A stretch of 50,584 nt of DNA, taken from contig CANPGB010000006.1 in assembly GCA_947573485.1 (NCBI GenBank), positions 1 to 50,584 of the forward strand, in the 5' to 3' direction. Both the position numbers and the translations under genes were made by a program. The stretch comes from an uncultured Porphyromonadaceae bacterium (GTDB lineage: Bacteria > Bacteroidota > Bacteroidia > Bacteroidales > Muribaculaceae). Within the stretch, counting starts at the first letter, position 1, and every line of letters begins with the position of its first letter. The notes under the pieces are model-generated. The model had not been told where the DNA came from and did no database searches. It was given only the letters and a program-made list of their open reading frames with translations. Below, in pieces: positions 8,701-16,187 of this stretch.

Positions 8701-9223
8701 CCTCGGCAGGTGGCTGCGTTTCCGCGACCGTGCCGATAACACAATCAAACACGTGAACGTGGAGATGATAGTGCGCGACGATATGCTGCGCATCTTCCCC
8801 TTCGCTTTCAATATCGACCGCTATCGCCTGGCTTTGGCCGGATACAACGACCTCGACCTCAATTTCAACTACCACATTGCCGTTCTTAAATCGCCTCTTC
8901 CCTTTAAATTCGGCATAAACATCAGCGGAAATCCCGATAAATTCAAGGTGCGTTTCGGCGGTGCCAAATATAAGGAAGGTGAGGTTGCGGCTTCGGTCAA
9001 CGTGGTCGACACTGCTCGCATCAATCTTCTTGACCAGATAGAAAATGTGTTCAAGCGAGGTGTGCGCAATGCCCGCTTTGCTCCTCTGCAAGGCACCGAT
9101 ACCAAGATGCCTGAGCCCGAACTCCCCGACACGGGGCTTTCGCAGGCCGACTCGCTCGCATTGATAAAAGAAGGGCTCATCGAGGCTCCCGCAATTGAAG
9201 AAACCCCTGCAGATGATAAATAA
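5747..9223 (+). CDS. Very large AsmA/TamB-family envelope protein
   Basis: A 1158-residue protein with an N-terminal transmembrane anchor (about residues 8-32) followed by an AsmA-like region (HPGRLTPLVQELANNTLL and VEVKHVGLSFEPAFPVLKLQVDSL). Many beta-rich repeats of the type found in bridge-like lipid transfer proteins follow. A short charged stretch (RRLPEQLKRTVDSIRHV, then KRRGHHGKKR) interrupts the beta repeats near residues 630-680. AsmA-like proteins span the periplasm and are linked to moving phospholipids to the outer membrane. The start overlaps the DUF5715 lipoprotein and the end overlaps the HAD gene, which suggests one operon. The family call is good; the cargo is unknown. Confidence 0.8.
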   Translation: MKKRLSKILFVTFCTLLVPVLLVIASLICTVKLLHPGRLTPLVQELANNTLLARVEVKHVGLSFEPAFPVLKLQVDSLIVISKVFDDLPAQERATLPQWTDTLLTLDRLKGSVNVAQLLKGKVVVHDVELIRPGVNIVLDANGRGNFAIYQSADTTTAAAPDSVSTPLVIPPCTVDHFAFVDPREIRYFSVADSTSATVLLLRDMSLNSEHSAYSLQIDGHLNSPVTQALVNLRDISFGLNGRVRWEPSKPTLLTLEQFRMRGAFLAATVDLGVDLDSTLTITAAALKLDPVKVSDMLTVLPDSVRRANRLVAPYFETDAAIALEARLTKPFCPATDSIPYAQANISMADCAVKYGKAVFKNATFDIAAFARGNDIDSASVDIRKLSLSGPATTVDVSGTVTNLMSDPVFDALVKCNTDVSRLPDIVANLARGYISGRIDLDVRAAGALSMFKEENFHRLDIRGRLSGNKLYYLSNDTSKMVETGKLAVRFGSQIKAEPDSAMAPGTRMLAASIALDTITALAGGVTITASDFTLGAGVENMVPGADTTLVVPVGGRLTLGRFNVESVTDSGGMRARNIDGRVSLRRFRGESRVPELAAHLDIARIAAGVSNTRFILSRAHVEASMHKLPSRRRLPEQLKRTVDSIRHVHPDLAPDSVLRLAVEKRRGHHGKKRVTTTLNNEDLEVLDWELSNGFKKFLLGWQLDGTLSTRSARLFTPMFPLRNRVSRLDLAFTNDSVQLNNLRYTAGRSDLRITGRISNIRRALTSKRAGNSLKINFDINSDTIDVNQLTSAVFAGAAYRKRLEEGRVGHTLAFEGSEDELERELDAIATESPDSVGPLLIPVNIDGRMSLKANNVMYADLAMTGLDGEVLLFDGGVNLHNLAASSDAGGVKLSALYSAPKADDMHFGFGLDLERINVERFLRLVPAVDSMLPIMRDFSGILDAEIAATVDIDSSMNLVLPSLDAAVRLTADSLAFINPKTYATLGRWLRFRDRADNTIKHVNVEMIVRDDMLRIFPFAFNIDRYRLALAGYNDLDLNFNYHIAVLKSPLPFKFGINISGNPDKFKVRFGGAKYKEGEVAASVNVVDTARINLLDQIENVFKRGVRNARFAPLQGTDTKMPEPELPDTGLSQADSLALIKEGLIEAPAIEETPADDK

Positions 9224-9941
9224 AGATGTTCTGAAAAAGGCCATTGAGGCCTATACCGCCCGTACGGGCCTACCGTTGAACAACAATATTGAGGCGGTGC
9301 TCTTTGATATGGATGGCGTGCTTTACGACTCCATGCCCGGGCACGCGCGCGCCTGGAAAGCCATGTGCGACGCCGAAGGAATAGAGGCCGACGCCGATGA
9401 ATTTTTCGCTTACGAAGGCCGCACGGGAGCCTCTACTATAAATCTGCTCTACATGCGCCAGTTTGGCCACGGAGCCGACGATGATACCTGCCGCAGGCTA
9501 TACGCCATAAAGTCGGCCAACTTCAAGGCGATGGGCTTGCCGCCCTTGATGCCGGGGGCTCGGCGTGCCGTAGAGACCGTAGTAAAAGGCGGACCCAAGT
9601 GTGTGCTTGTCACGGGCTCGGGGCAAGCCTCCATACTCGAGCGCCTCGACCGCGACTACGAGGGCGCGTTCAGCTTGCGGGTGACCGCTCACGATGTGAA
9701 GCACGGAAAGCCCGACCCCGAACCATACCTCCTGGGGCTGGCCAAGGCCGGAGCCGTGCAGAGCAGTGCTGTTGCTGTCGACAATGCACCTTTGGGAGTC
9801 GAAAGTGCCTCGCGTGCCGGGATTTTTACCATAGGTGTGCGCACAGGGCCGCTCCCTGAAGGGGCTCTCATGGCTGCAGGAGCCGATATTGAACTAAATT
9901 CAATGGAGGAGTGTGCCGATTTGCTTTCTGAATTGTTATAA
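9213..9941 (+). CDS. HAD-superfamily phosphatase, beta-phosphoglucomutase type
   Basis: About 242 residues from the ATG at 9213; an in-frame ATG at 9195 would add six. It shows HAD motif I LFDMDGVLYDS (Asp32 and Asp34), an alpha-helical cap, motif II VLVTGSGQ, the motif III lysine in KHGKPDPEPYL, and motif IV AVDNAPLGVESA. This layout is typical of small phosphosugar phosphatases and mutases of the beta-PGM/PGP group. The exact substrate cannot be read. It overlaps the AsmA-like gene and lies 35 bases before aroB. Confidence 0.85.
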   Translation: MINKDVLKKAIEAYTARTGLPLNNNIEAVLFDMDGVLYDSMPGHARAWKAMCDAEGIEADADEFFAYEGRTGASTINLLYMRQFGHGADDDTCRRLYAIKSANFKAMGLPPLMPGARRAVETVVKGGPKCVLVTGSGQASILERLDRDYEGAFSLRVTAHDVKHGKPDPEPYLLGLAKAGAVQSSAVAVDNAPLGVESASRAGIFTIGVRTGPLPEGALMAAGADIELNSMEECADLLSELL

Positions 9942-9976
9942 TTTTGTACGGGTGTATGTATGCCCGGAAATAGACT

Positions 9977-11056
9977 ATGACTATGAAAGAAAAACTGATA
10001 TTTACTAATCTCGTCGGCGAGGCTGTGGATACGCTCGTCGCCGAAGCCGGCAACCCGCGTGTTGTGGTTGTGGCCGATACAAATACCGCCCAATATGTGC
10101 TCCCTCTGCTCGTCAACGATTCCAAAGCCGTTGCCGGAGCCGAAGTGATAACAGTGAAATCGGGCGACAGCAATAAGAATCTTGAGGCACTCTCCGACTT
10201 ATGGAAGCGCCTTTCTGACCTCGAAGCTACCCGTTCGACCCTTGTTGTAAATCTTGGCGGCGGTCTGGTCAGCGACCTCGGCGGCTTCGCAGCTGCCACC
10301 TATAAGCGCGGCATGAAGTGCATCAATGTGCCTACAACATTGCTTGCTGCAGTCGATGCCTCGGTCGGTGGAAAAACAGGTATTAACTTCGGAGGCGTCA
10401 AGAATCAGATCGGTGCCTTCTCCGAGCCCGCTGCCGTAGTTATATCCACCATTTACTTCAACACTCTTCCTCAACAGCAGATTCTCTCGGGTTATGCCGA
10501 AATGATCAAACATGCCTTGCTCGAAGATTCTGCCACTCTCGGGCGTATCCTTGGCTACAGCCCCGTTTACCCCCTCTTTGACTCGGCTGCCTTACTGCCT
10601 CTCATCGAAGCAAGCGTTGGCGTTAAGTCGCGCATTGTGGAGCAGGATGCCACGGAGACGGGGCTGCGCAAGGCTCTCAATTTTGGCCATACGGTAGGCC
10701 ATGCTTTCGAAGCTTTCTCATATAAACACCAGTCGCCCGTGCCTCACGGCTATGCGGTGGCGTGGGGTATGATTGCCGAACTCGTGCTCTCGCATATGCA
10801 GCTCGGTTTCCCGACAGAGACCCTGCATCAGGTTGCCGACTATGTGCTTAAAAACTATGGTGCCTTTGAGATTACCTGCGACGACTATCCTGAACTTATA
10901 AAGTTCATGCGTCAGGATAAGAAGAACGCATCGCCCGATGCTATCAGCTTCACTCTTCTCGAAGCGGTTGGGCAGCCGAAAATCGATTGCACTGCCGATA
11001 TTAAAGATATTGAGGCCGCGCTCGATATTTACCGCGATCTCATGCACCTTGCCTGA
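9977..11056 (+). CDS. aroB: 3-Dehydroquinate synthase
   Basis: A 359-residue cytosolic enzyme that converts DAHP to 3-dehydroquinate, the second step of the shikimate pathway. It has the NAD-binding loop GGGLVSDLGGF (94-104), the hallmark PTTLLAAVDASVGGKTG (119-135) and the metal-binding histidines in NFGHTVGHAFE. Length is normal and all key residues are present. The start at 9977 gives MTMKEK; the ATG two codons later is equally possible. It ends at a six-pair hairpin whose loop contains the stop codon (11047-11062). Confidence 0.95.
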   Translation: MTMKEKLIFTNLVGEAVDTLVAEAGNPRVVVVADTNTAQYVLPLLVNDSKAVAGAEVITVKSGDSNKNLEALSDLWKRLSDLEATRSTLVVNLGGGLVSDLGGFAAATYKRGMKCINVPTTLLAAVDASVGGKTGINFGGVKNQIGAFSEPAAVVISTIYFNTLPQQQILSGYAEMIKHALLEDSATLGRILGYSPVYPLFDSAALLPLIEASVGVKSRIVEQDATETGLRKALNFGHTVGHAFEAFSYKHQSPVPHGYAVAWGMIAELVLSHMQLGFPTETLHQVADYVLKNYGAFEITCDDYPELIKFMRQDKKNASPDAISFTLLEAVGQPKIDCTADIKDIEAALDIYRDLMHLA

Positions 11057-11083
11057 GCAAGGCTTCGTCGATAAAAACTTCTG

Positions 11084-11122
11084 TTCAGACCGGTATCACC
11101 AACATGGGGATGTCGGTCTGAA
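11084..11122. terminator. Bidirectional terminator between aroB and the stress protein gene
   Basis: The arms TTCAGACCG (11084-11092) and CGGTCTGAA (11114-11122) form a nine-pair stem. The minus-strand transcript continues into a run of five T, and the plus-strand transcript into ATAGTATTTTG. The hairpin includes the last codons of the minus-strand gene. Confidence 0.7.
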
Positions 11123-12185
11123 ATAGTATTTTGTGTGCCAGACCTGGATTGAAGAGGCGGCTGAAAGCATTACGCCGGCGGTTAGGCACTACCACGAGGT
11201 CGAAATTGTGGGTGCGCTGCAGCTCGGCAAACTCGCGGTCGCCGTCGGCATGGCTCACCGGCACGCTTACAAAGTGATAGTGGTTGAAATTATCACGGCA
11301 ATAGTCGCCCAGGCGCCGCAGAGCCTTGTCGGCCGAGCTATCGCTGAAGCGCCTCTTCTTGGGAATGTGAACTATGGTAACCGAGGCCTCGGTGCTTCCG
11401 AACAGACGGTAGAGAGTATCCATGGCAAGGATGTCGTCCTGGTCGATATTACTGAAGAAGAGGATGTTTGTAGGTTTCAGCGACTGCGAGATTTCAGTAG
11501 GCTCGGGCACTGTGAGCACAGTGAATCGGCCTTCATCGAGTACTTCGGCAGTGACGCTGCCTATCATCTCGCGTTCCTTGATGCCCGACGAGCGCGTGCC
11601 CATTACAATAAGGCGCGGCGACTTGAACTTGGCATATTCAATTATCGAATCCTCGGGTACACCCTCAACCACCTTGGTTTCGATTTTCACGGCAGGCACG
11701 TTGCCCTTTTTCATTTCAGATCTGAGCCTGTCGGCGAAATGGTCGGCGAGCTTCACGGCGTTGTCCATAATCTGCTTGCGGGCTCCGCTCTCGCCTATCT
11801 CATAGGTGCGGGCGTCGGAGAACTGCACGTTTCCGGCAATATATGGGTCGAGGTAGCTGTAGAGCAGCACCAACGATGAGCGACGTGTAAAGGCAATGTT
11901 GGCGGCCACGCAGGCAGCCTTGAAAGAGCGCTCGCTGAGGTCGACCGGCACCAGCAAGGTGTGCCCCTCTTCGCCGGGATTCTTGCCGAAAAGCTCGCGG
12001 TTCTCTATTATGCGCAGCGCCAGCGGGAGGTCGTCTTCATAGATTCGCACGCGTACGCCCGAGGAGAAGCCCGGTACTTCGAGATTCACGTTTTCGAGAG
12101 TTACGTCGATGTTCTCGTCTTCGAGCAGGGAGCGCAGGGCGAGGGCGCGCTCGTAGGTGTGTATGGCAACGGTTATTCGGCGCAT
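11085..12185 (-). CDS. Universal stress protein with N-terminal DUF2007-like domain and tandem Usp domains
   Basis: A 366-residue protein starting at the ATG at 12185 (a TTG two codons upstream is possible). Residues 1-75 resemble the DUF2007 putative signal-transducing fold (ITVAIHTYERALALRSLLEDENI). A first Usp domain follows (HTLLVPVDLSERSFKAA, ending VMGTRSSGIKEREMIGSVT and VLTVPEP), then a second, divergent one (TNILFFSNIDQDD, ending IPMLVIPV). The first carries a G-x2-G-like nucleotide-binding loop; the second has lost it. The gene is monocistronic, with a terminator on each side. Confidence 0.82.
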   Translation of the reverse strand: MRRITVAIHTYERALALRSLLEDENIDVTLENVNLEVPGFSSGVRVRIYEDDLPLALRIIENRELFGKNPGEEGHTLLVPVDLSERSFKAACVAANIAFTRRSSLVLLYSYLDPYIAGNVQFSDARTYEIGESGARKQIMDNAVKLADHFADRLRSEMKKGNVPAVKIETKVVEGVPEDSIIEYAKFKSPRLIVMGTRSSGIKEREMIGSVTAEVLDEGRFTVLTVPEPTEISQSLKPTNILFFSNIDQDDILAMDTLYRLFGSTEASVTIVHIPKKRRFSDSSADKALRRLGDYCRDNFNHYHFVSVPVSHADGDREFAELQRTHNFDLVVVPNRRRNAFSRLFNPGLAHKILFQTDIPMLVIPV

Positions 12186-12229
12186 GGGCAAGGTGGAAAG
12201 AGAGTGGGGTAAGGTGGATTATAAAACAA

Positions 12230-12266
12230 GAGAGGACGCAGGCTTTGCACACCCGGGCGTCCTCTC
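12230..12266 (-). terminator. Intrinsic terminator after the small DNA-binding protein gene
   Basis: A perfect ten-pair stem GAGAGGACGC (12230-12239) with GCGTCCTCTC (12257-12266), followed on the minus strand by TTGTTTTAT. It begins 28 bases after the stop codon at 12294. Confidence 0.85.
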
Positions 12267-12293
12267 TTTATGGTTTCTGATAGGCCCAAAGGC

Positions 12294-12551
12294 TTAGTCA
12301 GCTTCCTGCGCCTGCAGGATTTCTACGGCCATGTCGTAGATTGTGCTGTCGTCGAGGACTACAATACCTCCGTCGGGACCGGGTTCGATGTGTACGCCGC
12401 AGTTTTTACCGAAGTCGTAGTTACTGCCGCCGAAGTAGTTGCGGACGGTCTGAACGGTTGTATTGAGTTTATCTGCAATCTGATGCATGGAGCCGTCGGG
12501 AAGTCTGTCCTTGAGGCTGCGGAGCTCGTTGAATGTTATTGTTTTGGTCAT
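12294..12551 (-). CDS. Small HTH-like DNA-binding protein
   Basis: An 85-residue protein. The N-terminal half (FNELRSLKDRLPDGSMHQIADKL and NTTVQTVRNYFGG) reads as a helix-turn-helix of the kind that senses DNA sequence. The C-terminal half (GIVVLDDSTIYDMAVEILQ) is acidic. Short proteins of this form are common and conserved in Bacteroidales and are annotated only as DNA-binding. The gene has its own promoter and terminator, so it is a stand-alone unit. Its target is unknown. Confidence 0.75.
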   Translation of the reverse strand: MTKTITFNELRSLKDRLPDGSMHQIADKLNTTVQTVRNYFGGSNYDFGKNCGVHIEPGPDGGIVVLDDSTIYDMAVEILQAQEAD

Positions 12552-12600
12552 ATCAGTAGTGTTTAGGGTGAGGTGATATGTGTTTTGTGTTTTCTGGTTA

Positions 12601-12632
12601 CTAAGTTAGTGGCATTTTTCTTATTAAACAAA
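12601..12632 (-). promoter_or_regulatory. Promoter of the small DNA-binding protein gene
   Basis: On the minus strand TTTG (12629-12632), a 20-nt spacer and TAACTTAG (12601-12608) give one mismatch to TAnnTTTG. The leader is about 45 nt. The rest of the 160-base gap before batE is A/T-rich with no other signal seen. Confidence 0.6.
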
Positions 12633-12711
12633 CAAAACGCGAAAAAAAATATATGTTTTACAACATGTTTCCGCTTTTGTTGTCAGTCAACGTCTCCTAA
12701 GTGTTTAACTG

Positions 12712-13488
12712 TCAAATCCTTTCGACATCGCTGGCGCGGAGCCAGGCCTTGGTGCCGTTGTTGATTTTAACATTATACCAACGGGGCGAGACGGGGTCGT
12801 CGGGTGTGGCTACCGAATCGATGACTTCCACCTTGGTTCCCTCGTGGATGGTAACGACTTTGTCGGAGGCAGCGCGTGCGGCTCGGGGTGCGGAGGTCAG
12901 CTGAGTCGAGGGCGCGATGACTACGGCGTCGTCGTGCGAGCCGGCGGTGGAGGCGGCATCGGCGGCGACGCAAATAAAGTAGGCGAACGCGCAAAGTAAT
13001 ACTATGCCGCCGAAGAAGCCTGTCTTGCGCAGAGCTATGTTGCGCGAGAAGATATAGAGCGCCGCAGCTCCGGCAAGGAGCACGAAAATGGCGAAGGCAG
13101 TCCAGGCCCACGCGTCGGGGCTCATCGAGGCAACCAAGCCATTATGCATTTTCACGAAGAAAGCGGTGTCGTCTTCGGGGCGATCCTGTATTTGCGAGCG
13201 CACGAAGTCGAGGTTCTGGCGCGCATCGGCATTGGCGGGGTTTATGCGCAGGGCTCGCTCGTATGAGAGCACCGCCTTGCCAAGGTTTCCGTTGCGGTAG
13301 TAAGCGTTGCCGAGGTTGTAGAAGAGGGTGGAGCTGAGACCGTCGTCGGCAAGACTCTTGTTGTAGAGGTCGATTGCCTCGCGGTAGTTCTCCTTGTTAT
13401 ACGCCGAGTCGGCGAGGGTGGCCGTGGAGAGGGCCATTGCCTGGAGGGCAATGGTGAGGAGTATGGCTATTAATGCAAACTTCTTCAT
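12712..13488 (-). CDS. batE: BatE: TPR and SH3 domain membrane protein
   Basis: A 258-residue protein and the last gene of the bat operon. A signal peptide (1-19) is followed by two or three TPR units (SAYNKENYREAIDLYNKSLA, STLFYNLGNAYYRNGNLGKA, YERALRINPANADARQNL). Two transmembrane segments follow (about 129-150 and 157-178), then a bacterial SH3-like domain (VVTIHEGTKVEVID, ending NGTKAWLRASDVERI). The architecture matches BatE of Bacteroides, where bat genes affect oxygen tolerance. It starts five bases after batD, so the two are coupled. Confidence 0.88.
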   Translation of the reverse strand: MKKFALIAILLTIALQAMALSTATLADSAYNKENYREAIDLYNKSLADDGLSSTLFYNLGNAYYRNGNLGKAVLSYERALRINPANADARQNLDFVRSQIQDRPEDDTAFFVKMHNGLVASMSPDAWAWTAFAIFVLLAGAAALYIFSRNIALRKTGFFGGIVLLCAFAYFICVAADAASTAGSHDDAVVIAPSTQLTSAPRAARAASDKVVTIHEGTKVEVIDSVATPDDPVSPRWYNVKINNGTKAWLRASDVERI

Positions 13489-13493
13489 GAGGA

Positions 13494-15317
13494 CTAACGT
13501 TTTTTCACGTCTTCAATATTTTTGATAGCTGCGGCAGCTTCATCGTAGAGGCCTGCCACCTCGGCATCGGAGTGCTGAGGTGTGAAGCGCGCCATTTCGC
13601 ACTGGTCGAGCACGTCGAGCACCTTGGCGGTATCTTCGTGGCCGAGGCCATAGGCGGTGAGTTTCTCTTCGATATTCTCGCGGGTGAGCTGCGATGCCGA
13701 AATCGAGAGTTTGTCGCTGAGATAGCCCCATAGCGCTTTGGCGAGCGCGGCGTAGAAGTCGTCGTTGCGGTGGGCGTTCATGGCTGCCCGTGCCTCGCGG
13801 AGGCGTTTGGTAGCCACACGACCGGCTTTGGCAAGGCGCTGTCCACTGACGTCGGCACGGAGGCGTATATGGCGGCGGTAGATGATGACCACGGCTATAA
13901 GGGCAAGCACAATGGCGGCATAGGCAATCCAATAAGCGGGGGAGCGGAATACATAGCTTATGGCATGCGACTGGCGCTCGCTGTCCGATGCTTTGATGTG
14001 GAGAATATCGTCGATGCTGCCTTCAATCTCTGTCTGACTCTGAACCGGAGCTGCCGAGTTGCCGCGCAACACTTTTATCGGGGTGTCGGGCACTTCGACA
14101 GTCTCATATTTCCCGCTCTCGGGGTTGAAGTAGACAAAAGGCACACCCTCGATAGTGAAGTTACCAACTTCCTGGGGCACTATTGTATAGTCGGTCTTGA
14201 AAGTTCCGGCCATGTTTGTACCACCGCCTGTTATCGAGGCGTCGATGTCGGTCTTGGGCGTATAGGCATCGATTCCGGCGGGGAACTGCACGCCGGGCTC
14301 GGCGAGATACTTGATGTTGCCGCGACCCTTGACTATGTACGAGTATACAGAGGCTTCGTTGGTGCGCATGAGTTCGGGCTCGAGAGTCGTCGATACGGTA
14401 AATGAGCCGACGGCGCCGTTGAAGCCCGCAGGGGCAGGCTGGGGGAGAGCCTTTACCTGCAGAGAGGCGGCGTTCGACGATGTTGTAACCTGGCGCTCTA
14501 TGGGGCGCTGGGTGCGGAAGAAGCCCATGTTCACGGTCTCATATTGCACGATAGTGACGTCGTACTTGCCCGAGTTTACAGTGAGTTTACCTTCTTTCTG
14601 CGGATAGAGGAGCAGACGTTTGAGAACTGCGGTATGGTAGTTCTGCCCGTTGTAATTCTCAAGCGTGGTCTCGTAGCTCACGGGGAGTTCCTCACAAAGG
14701 AAACCCTCGAAAGCAGGTTGGGTGGTGGGCATGAACGACGAAATATCGTATTTCGTGTACACCTTGATAGTTGCAACCACGGGCTCTTGCTCGTAGACCG
14801 AACTCTTTGAGAAGCTTACGCGTACAATGAGGTCGTTGGCAGAAACACGACCGGGAGTCTGCGTGGAAGGGTCGTCGACGCGAGGTGCGGGCTGCCCTCC
14901 CTGGCTCTGACTGCCCTGGGTGGGTTGGTCGGAGGGTAGGATTTGGAAGCTTACAGGATTTGAACGCAGCGTCTTACCCTCGCAGGATACCGATACCGCA
15001 GGCACTTTGACGGTGCCGGGCGTATCAGCGCGGTAGGTGAAAGAAAAGTCGATGGAGCTTGAGGTCGACATGCGTCCGTTGACTATCTGAGTGCTCTGCA
15101 TGGTCGACATTGCCGGACCGTAGAGCAGGGTACATCCCTCGAGCTGCGGCGCCTGTGGAGCGGCGCTCTCACCGTCGGAAAGACGGAAAGTGAGCGAGAA
15201 GTTGCGGCCTTGCACCACGTTGCGCGGAGGCACAATGGCAAACGACGCCTGCTGTGCCATGGCACCGAGCGCCGTTACGGCGAGCAATAGTAATATGATG
15301 AAACGTTTGGTAGGCAT
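13494..15317 (-). CDS. batD: BatD: oxygen-tolerance protein
   Basis: A 607-residue protein with a signal peptide (ending LGAMAQ). Several beta-sandwich BatD domains occupy the periplasmic part (VVQGRNFSLTFRLSD, IVRVSFSKSSVYEQEPVV, YSYIVKGRGNIKYL). A single transmembrane helix lies around residues 453-475 (AYWIAYAAIVLALIAVVIIY) and a cytosolic helical tail follows. The order matches BatD (COG/Pfam BatD) of the Bacteroidetes aerotolerance operon. A Gly/Ser/Gln-rich linker near residues 130-155 (PTQGSQSQGGQPAP) separates the first two domains. Confidence 0.9.
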   Translation of the reverse strand: MPTKRFIILLLLAVTALGAMAQQASFAIVPPRNVVQGRNFSLTFRLSDGESAAPQAPQLEGCTLLYGPAMSTMQSTQIVNGRMSTSSSIDFSFTYRADTPGTVKVPAVSVSCEGKTLRSNPVSFQILPSDQPTQGSQSQGGQPAPRVDDPSTQTPGRVSANDLIVRVSFSKSSVYEQEPVVATIKVYTKYDISSFMPTTQPAFEGFLCEELPVSYETTLENYNGQNYHTAVLKRLLLYPQKEGKLTVNSGKYDVTIVQYETVNMGFFRTQRPIERQVTTSSNAASLQVKALPQPAPAGFNGAVGSFTVSTTLEPELMRTNEASVYSYIVKGRGNIKYLAEPGVQFPAGIDAYTPKTDIDASITGGGTNMAGTFKTDYTIVPQEVGNFTIEGVPFVYFNPESGKYETVEVPDTPIKVLRGNSAAPVQSQTEIEGSIDDILHIKASDSERQSHAISYVFRSPAYWIAYAAIVLALIAVVIIYRRHIRLRADVSGQRLAKAGRVATKRLREARAAMNAHRNDDFYAALAKALWGYLSDKLSISASQLTRENIEEKLTAYGLGHEDTAKVLDVLDQCEMARFTPQHSDAEVAGLYDEAAAAIKNIEDVKKR

Positions 15318-15356
15318 ATGGGCTTGTGAACTTGTTCGTCGGGTGGATACCTTTGT

Positions 15357-16187
15357 TTACCAGGGTGTGTCGGTCTGCGGACGTCCTGCCGGCTGCTCCT
15401 GTTCCTTAACCTTTTTGCGGGTTTGGTTTTCTTTATTCTGCATCGACTGCAGCAGTTGCTGTGCCGATTGGGTCATGGGTTGCTGCTGTTGCTGTTGTTG
15501 CTGTTGCTGCTGGTCCTGCTGCTGATCTTGTTGTTGCTGCTGTTGATCCTGCTGTTGTTGCTGCTGCTCCTGCTGTTGATCCTGGTTTTGATCCTGATTC
15601 TGGTCTTGGTTTTCCTGCTCTTGTTTTTTGAGCTGAGCCAGACGCAGGTTTTCGCGTGCAGCCATATTGTCGGGTTCAAGACGGAGAGCCGCCTTATACA
15701 TCTCTATACTTTGGTCGTACTGCTCGTCGTTGAAAGCAATATTGCCCAGGTTATAGAGCGCTTTCTCGGCAATGGCGGCATCGTATTGGCGGGCGTCGGG
15801 AACGAGGCTCTGGAAAAGTTGGGCAGCCTGCACGCGCGGGTCGTTCTGCGTGCCTTTGTTGTCGTCGGACTGTAGTTGCAGCAGAGCCACGGCCTTGTTG
15901 TAACGGCCACGTATAGAGCCGCTGTTAACATCAAGTGCTTTATCGTAGGCCTCGAGCGCCTCGTGGTATTTCTCTTCTTTGAAAAGAGAGTTGCCACGGC
16001 GTATGGCATTACGCTCGGCCTTGTAAGATTTTGAGGGAGTGTTGTATTCCGATTGACGCACCGGAACCTGCGGCACTTGCGAGGCAGTGTCGGGGGCCGC
16101 GTAGTTGTCGGCGTCGGGCATGGCCAGGTTCTGCGCGTTGAGCGACATTGCCGTGGCTATACCTATTATAAACAGATTCATTTTCAT
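15357..16187 (-). CDS. batC: BatC: TPR protein with Gln/Asp-rich tail
   Basis: A 276-residue secreted or membrane-attached protein with a signal peptide (1-18). TPR units fill residues 60-185 (GNSLFKEEKYHEALEAYDKAL and ALYNLGNIAFNDEQYDQSIE). A low-complexity Gln/Asp/Asn tract of about 48 residues follows (189-236), then a short charged tail. BatC pairs with BatB in other bacteria. The start overlaps the batB stop by four bases and is preceded by AAGGAG, an unusual Shine-Dalgarno for this phylum. The reduced-complexity tract is coded by mixed CAG and CAA codons. Confidence 0.88.
   Translation of the reverse strand: MKMNLFIIGIATAMSLNAQNLAMPDADNYAAPDTASQVPQVPVRQSEYNTPSKSYKAERNAIRRGNSLFKEEKYHEALEAYDKALDVNSGSIRGRYNKAVALLQLQSDDNKGTQNDPRVQAAQLFQSLVPDARQYDAAIAEKALYNLGNIAFNDEQYDQSIEMYKAALRLEPDNMAARENLRLAQLKKQEQENQDQNQDQNQDQQQEQQQQQQDQQQQQQDQQQDQQQQQQQQQQQPMTQSAQQLLQSMQNKENQTRKKVKEQEQPAGRPQTDTPW

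Noticed and set aside
7715-9244. Long minus-strand open frame (509 codons) opposite the AsmA-like gene
   Set aside because: It mirrors a well-supported coding region with high G/C content, begins at no credible signal and has no recognisable domain.
15423-15875. Plus-strand open frame with a long leucine run
   Set aside because: It is the complement of the Gln-rich batC tract and has no start signal or family.
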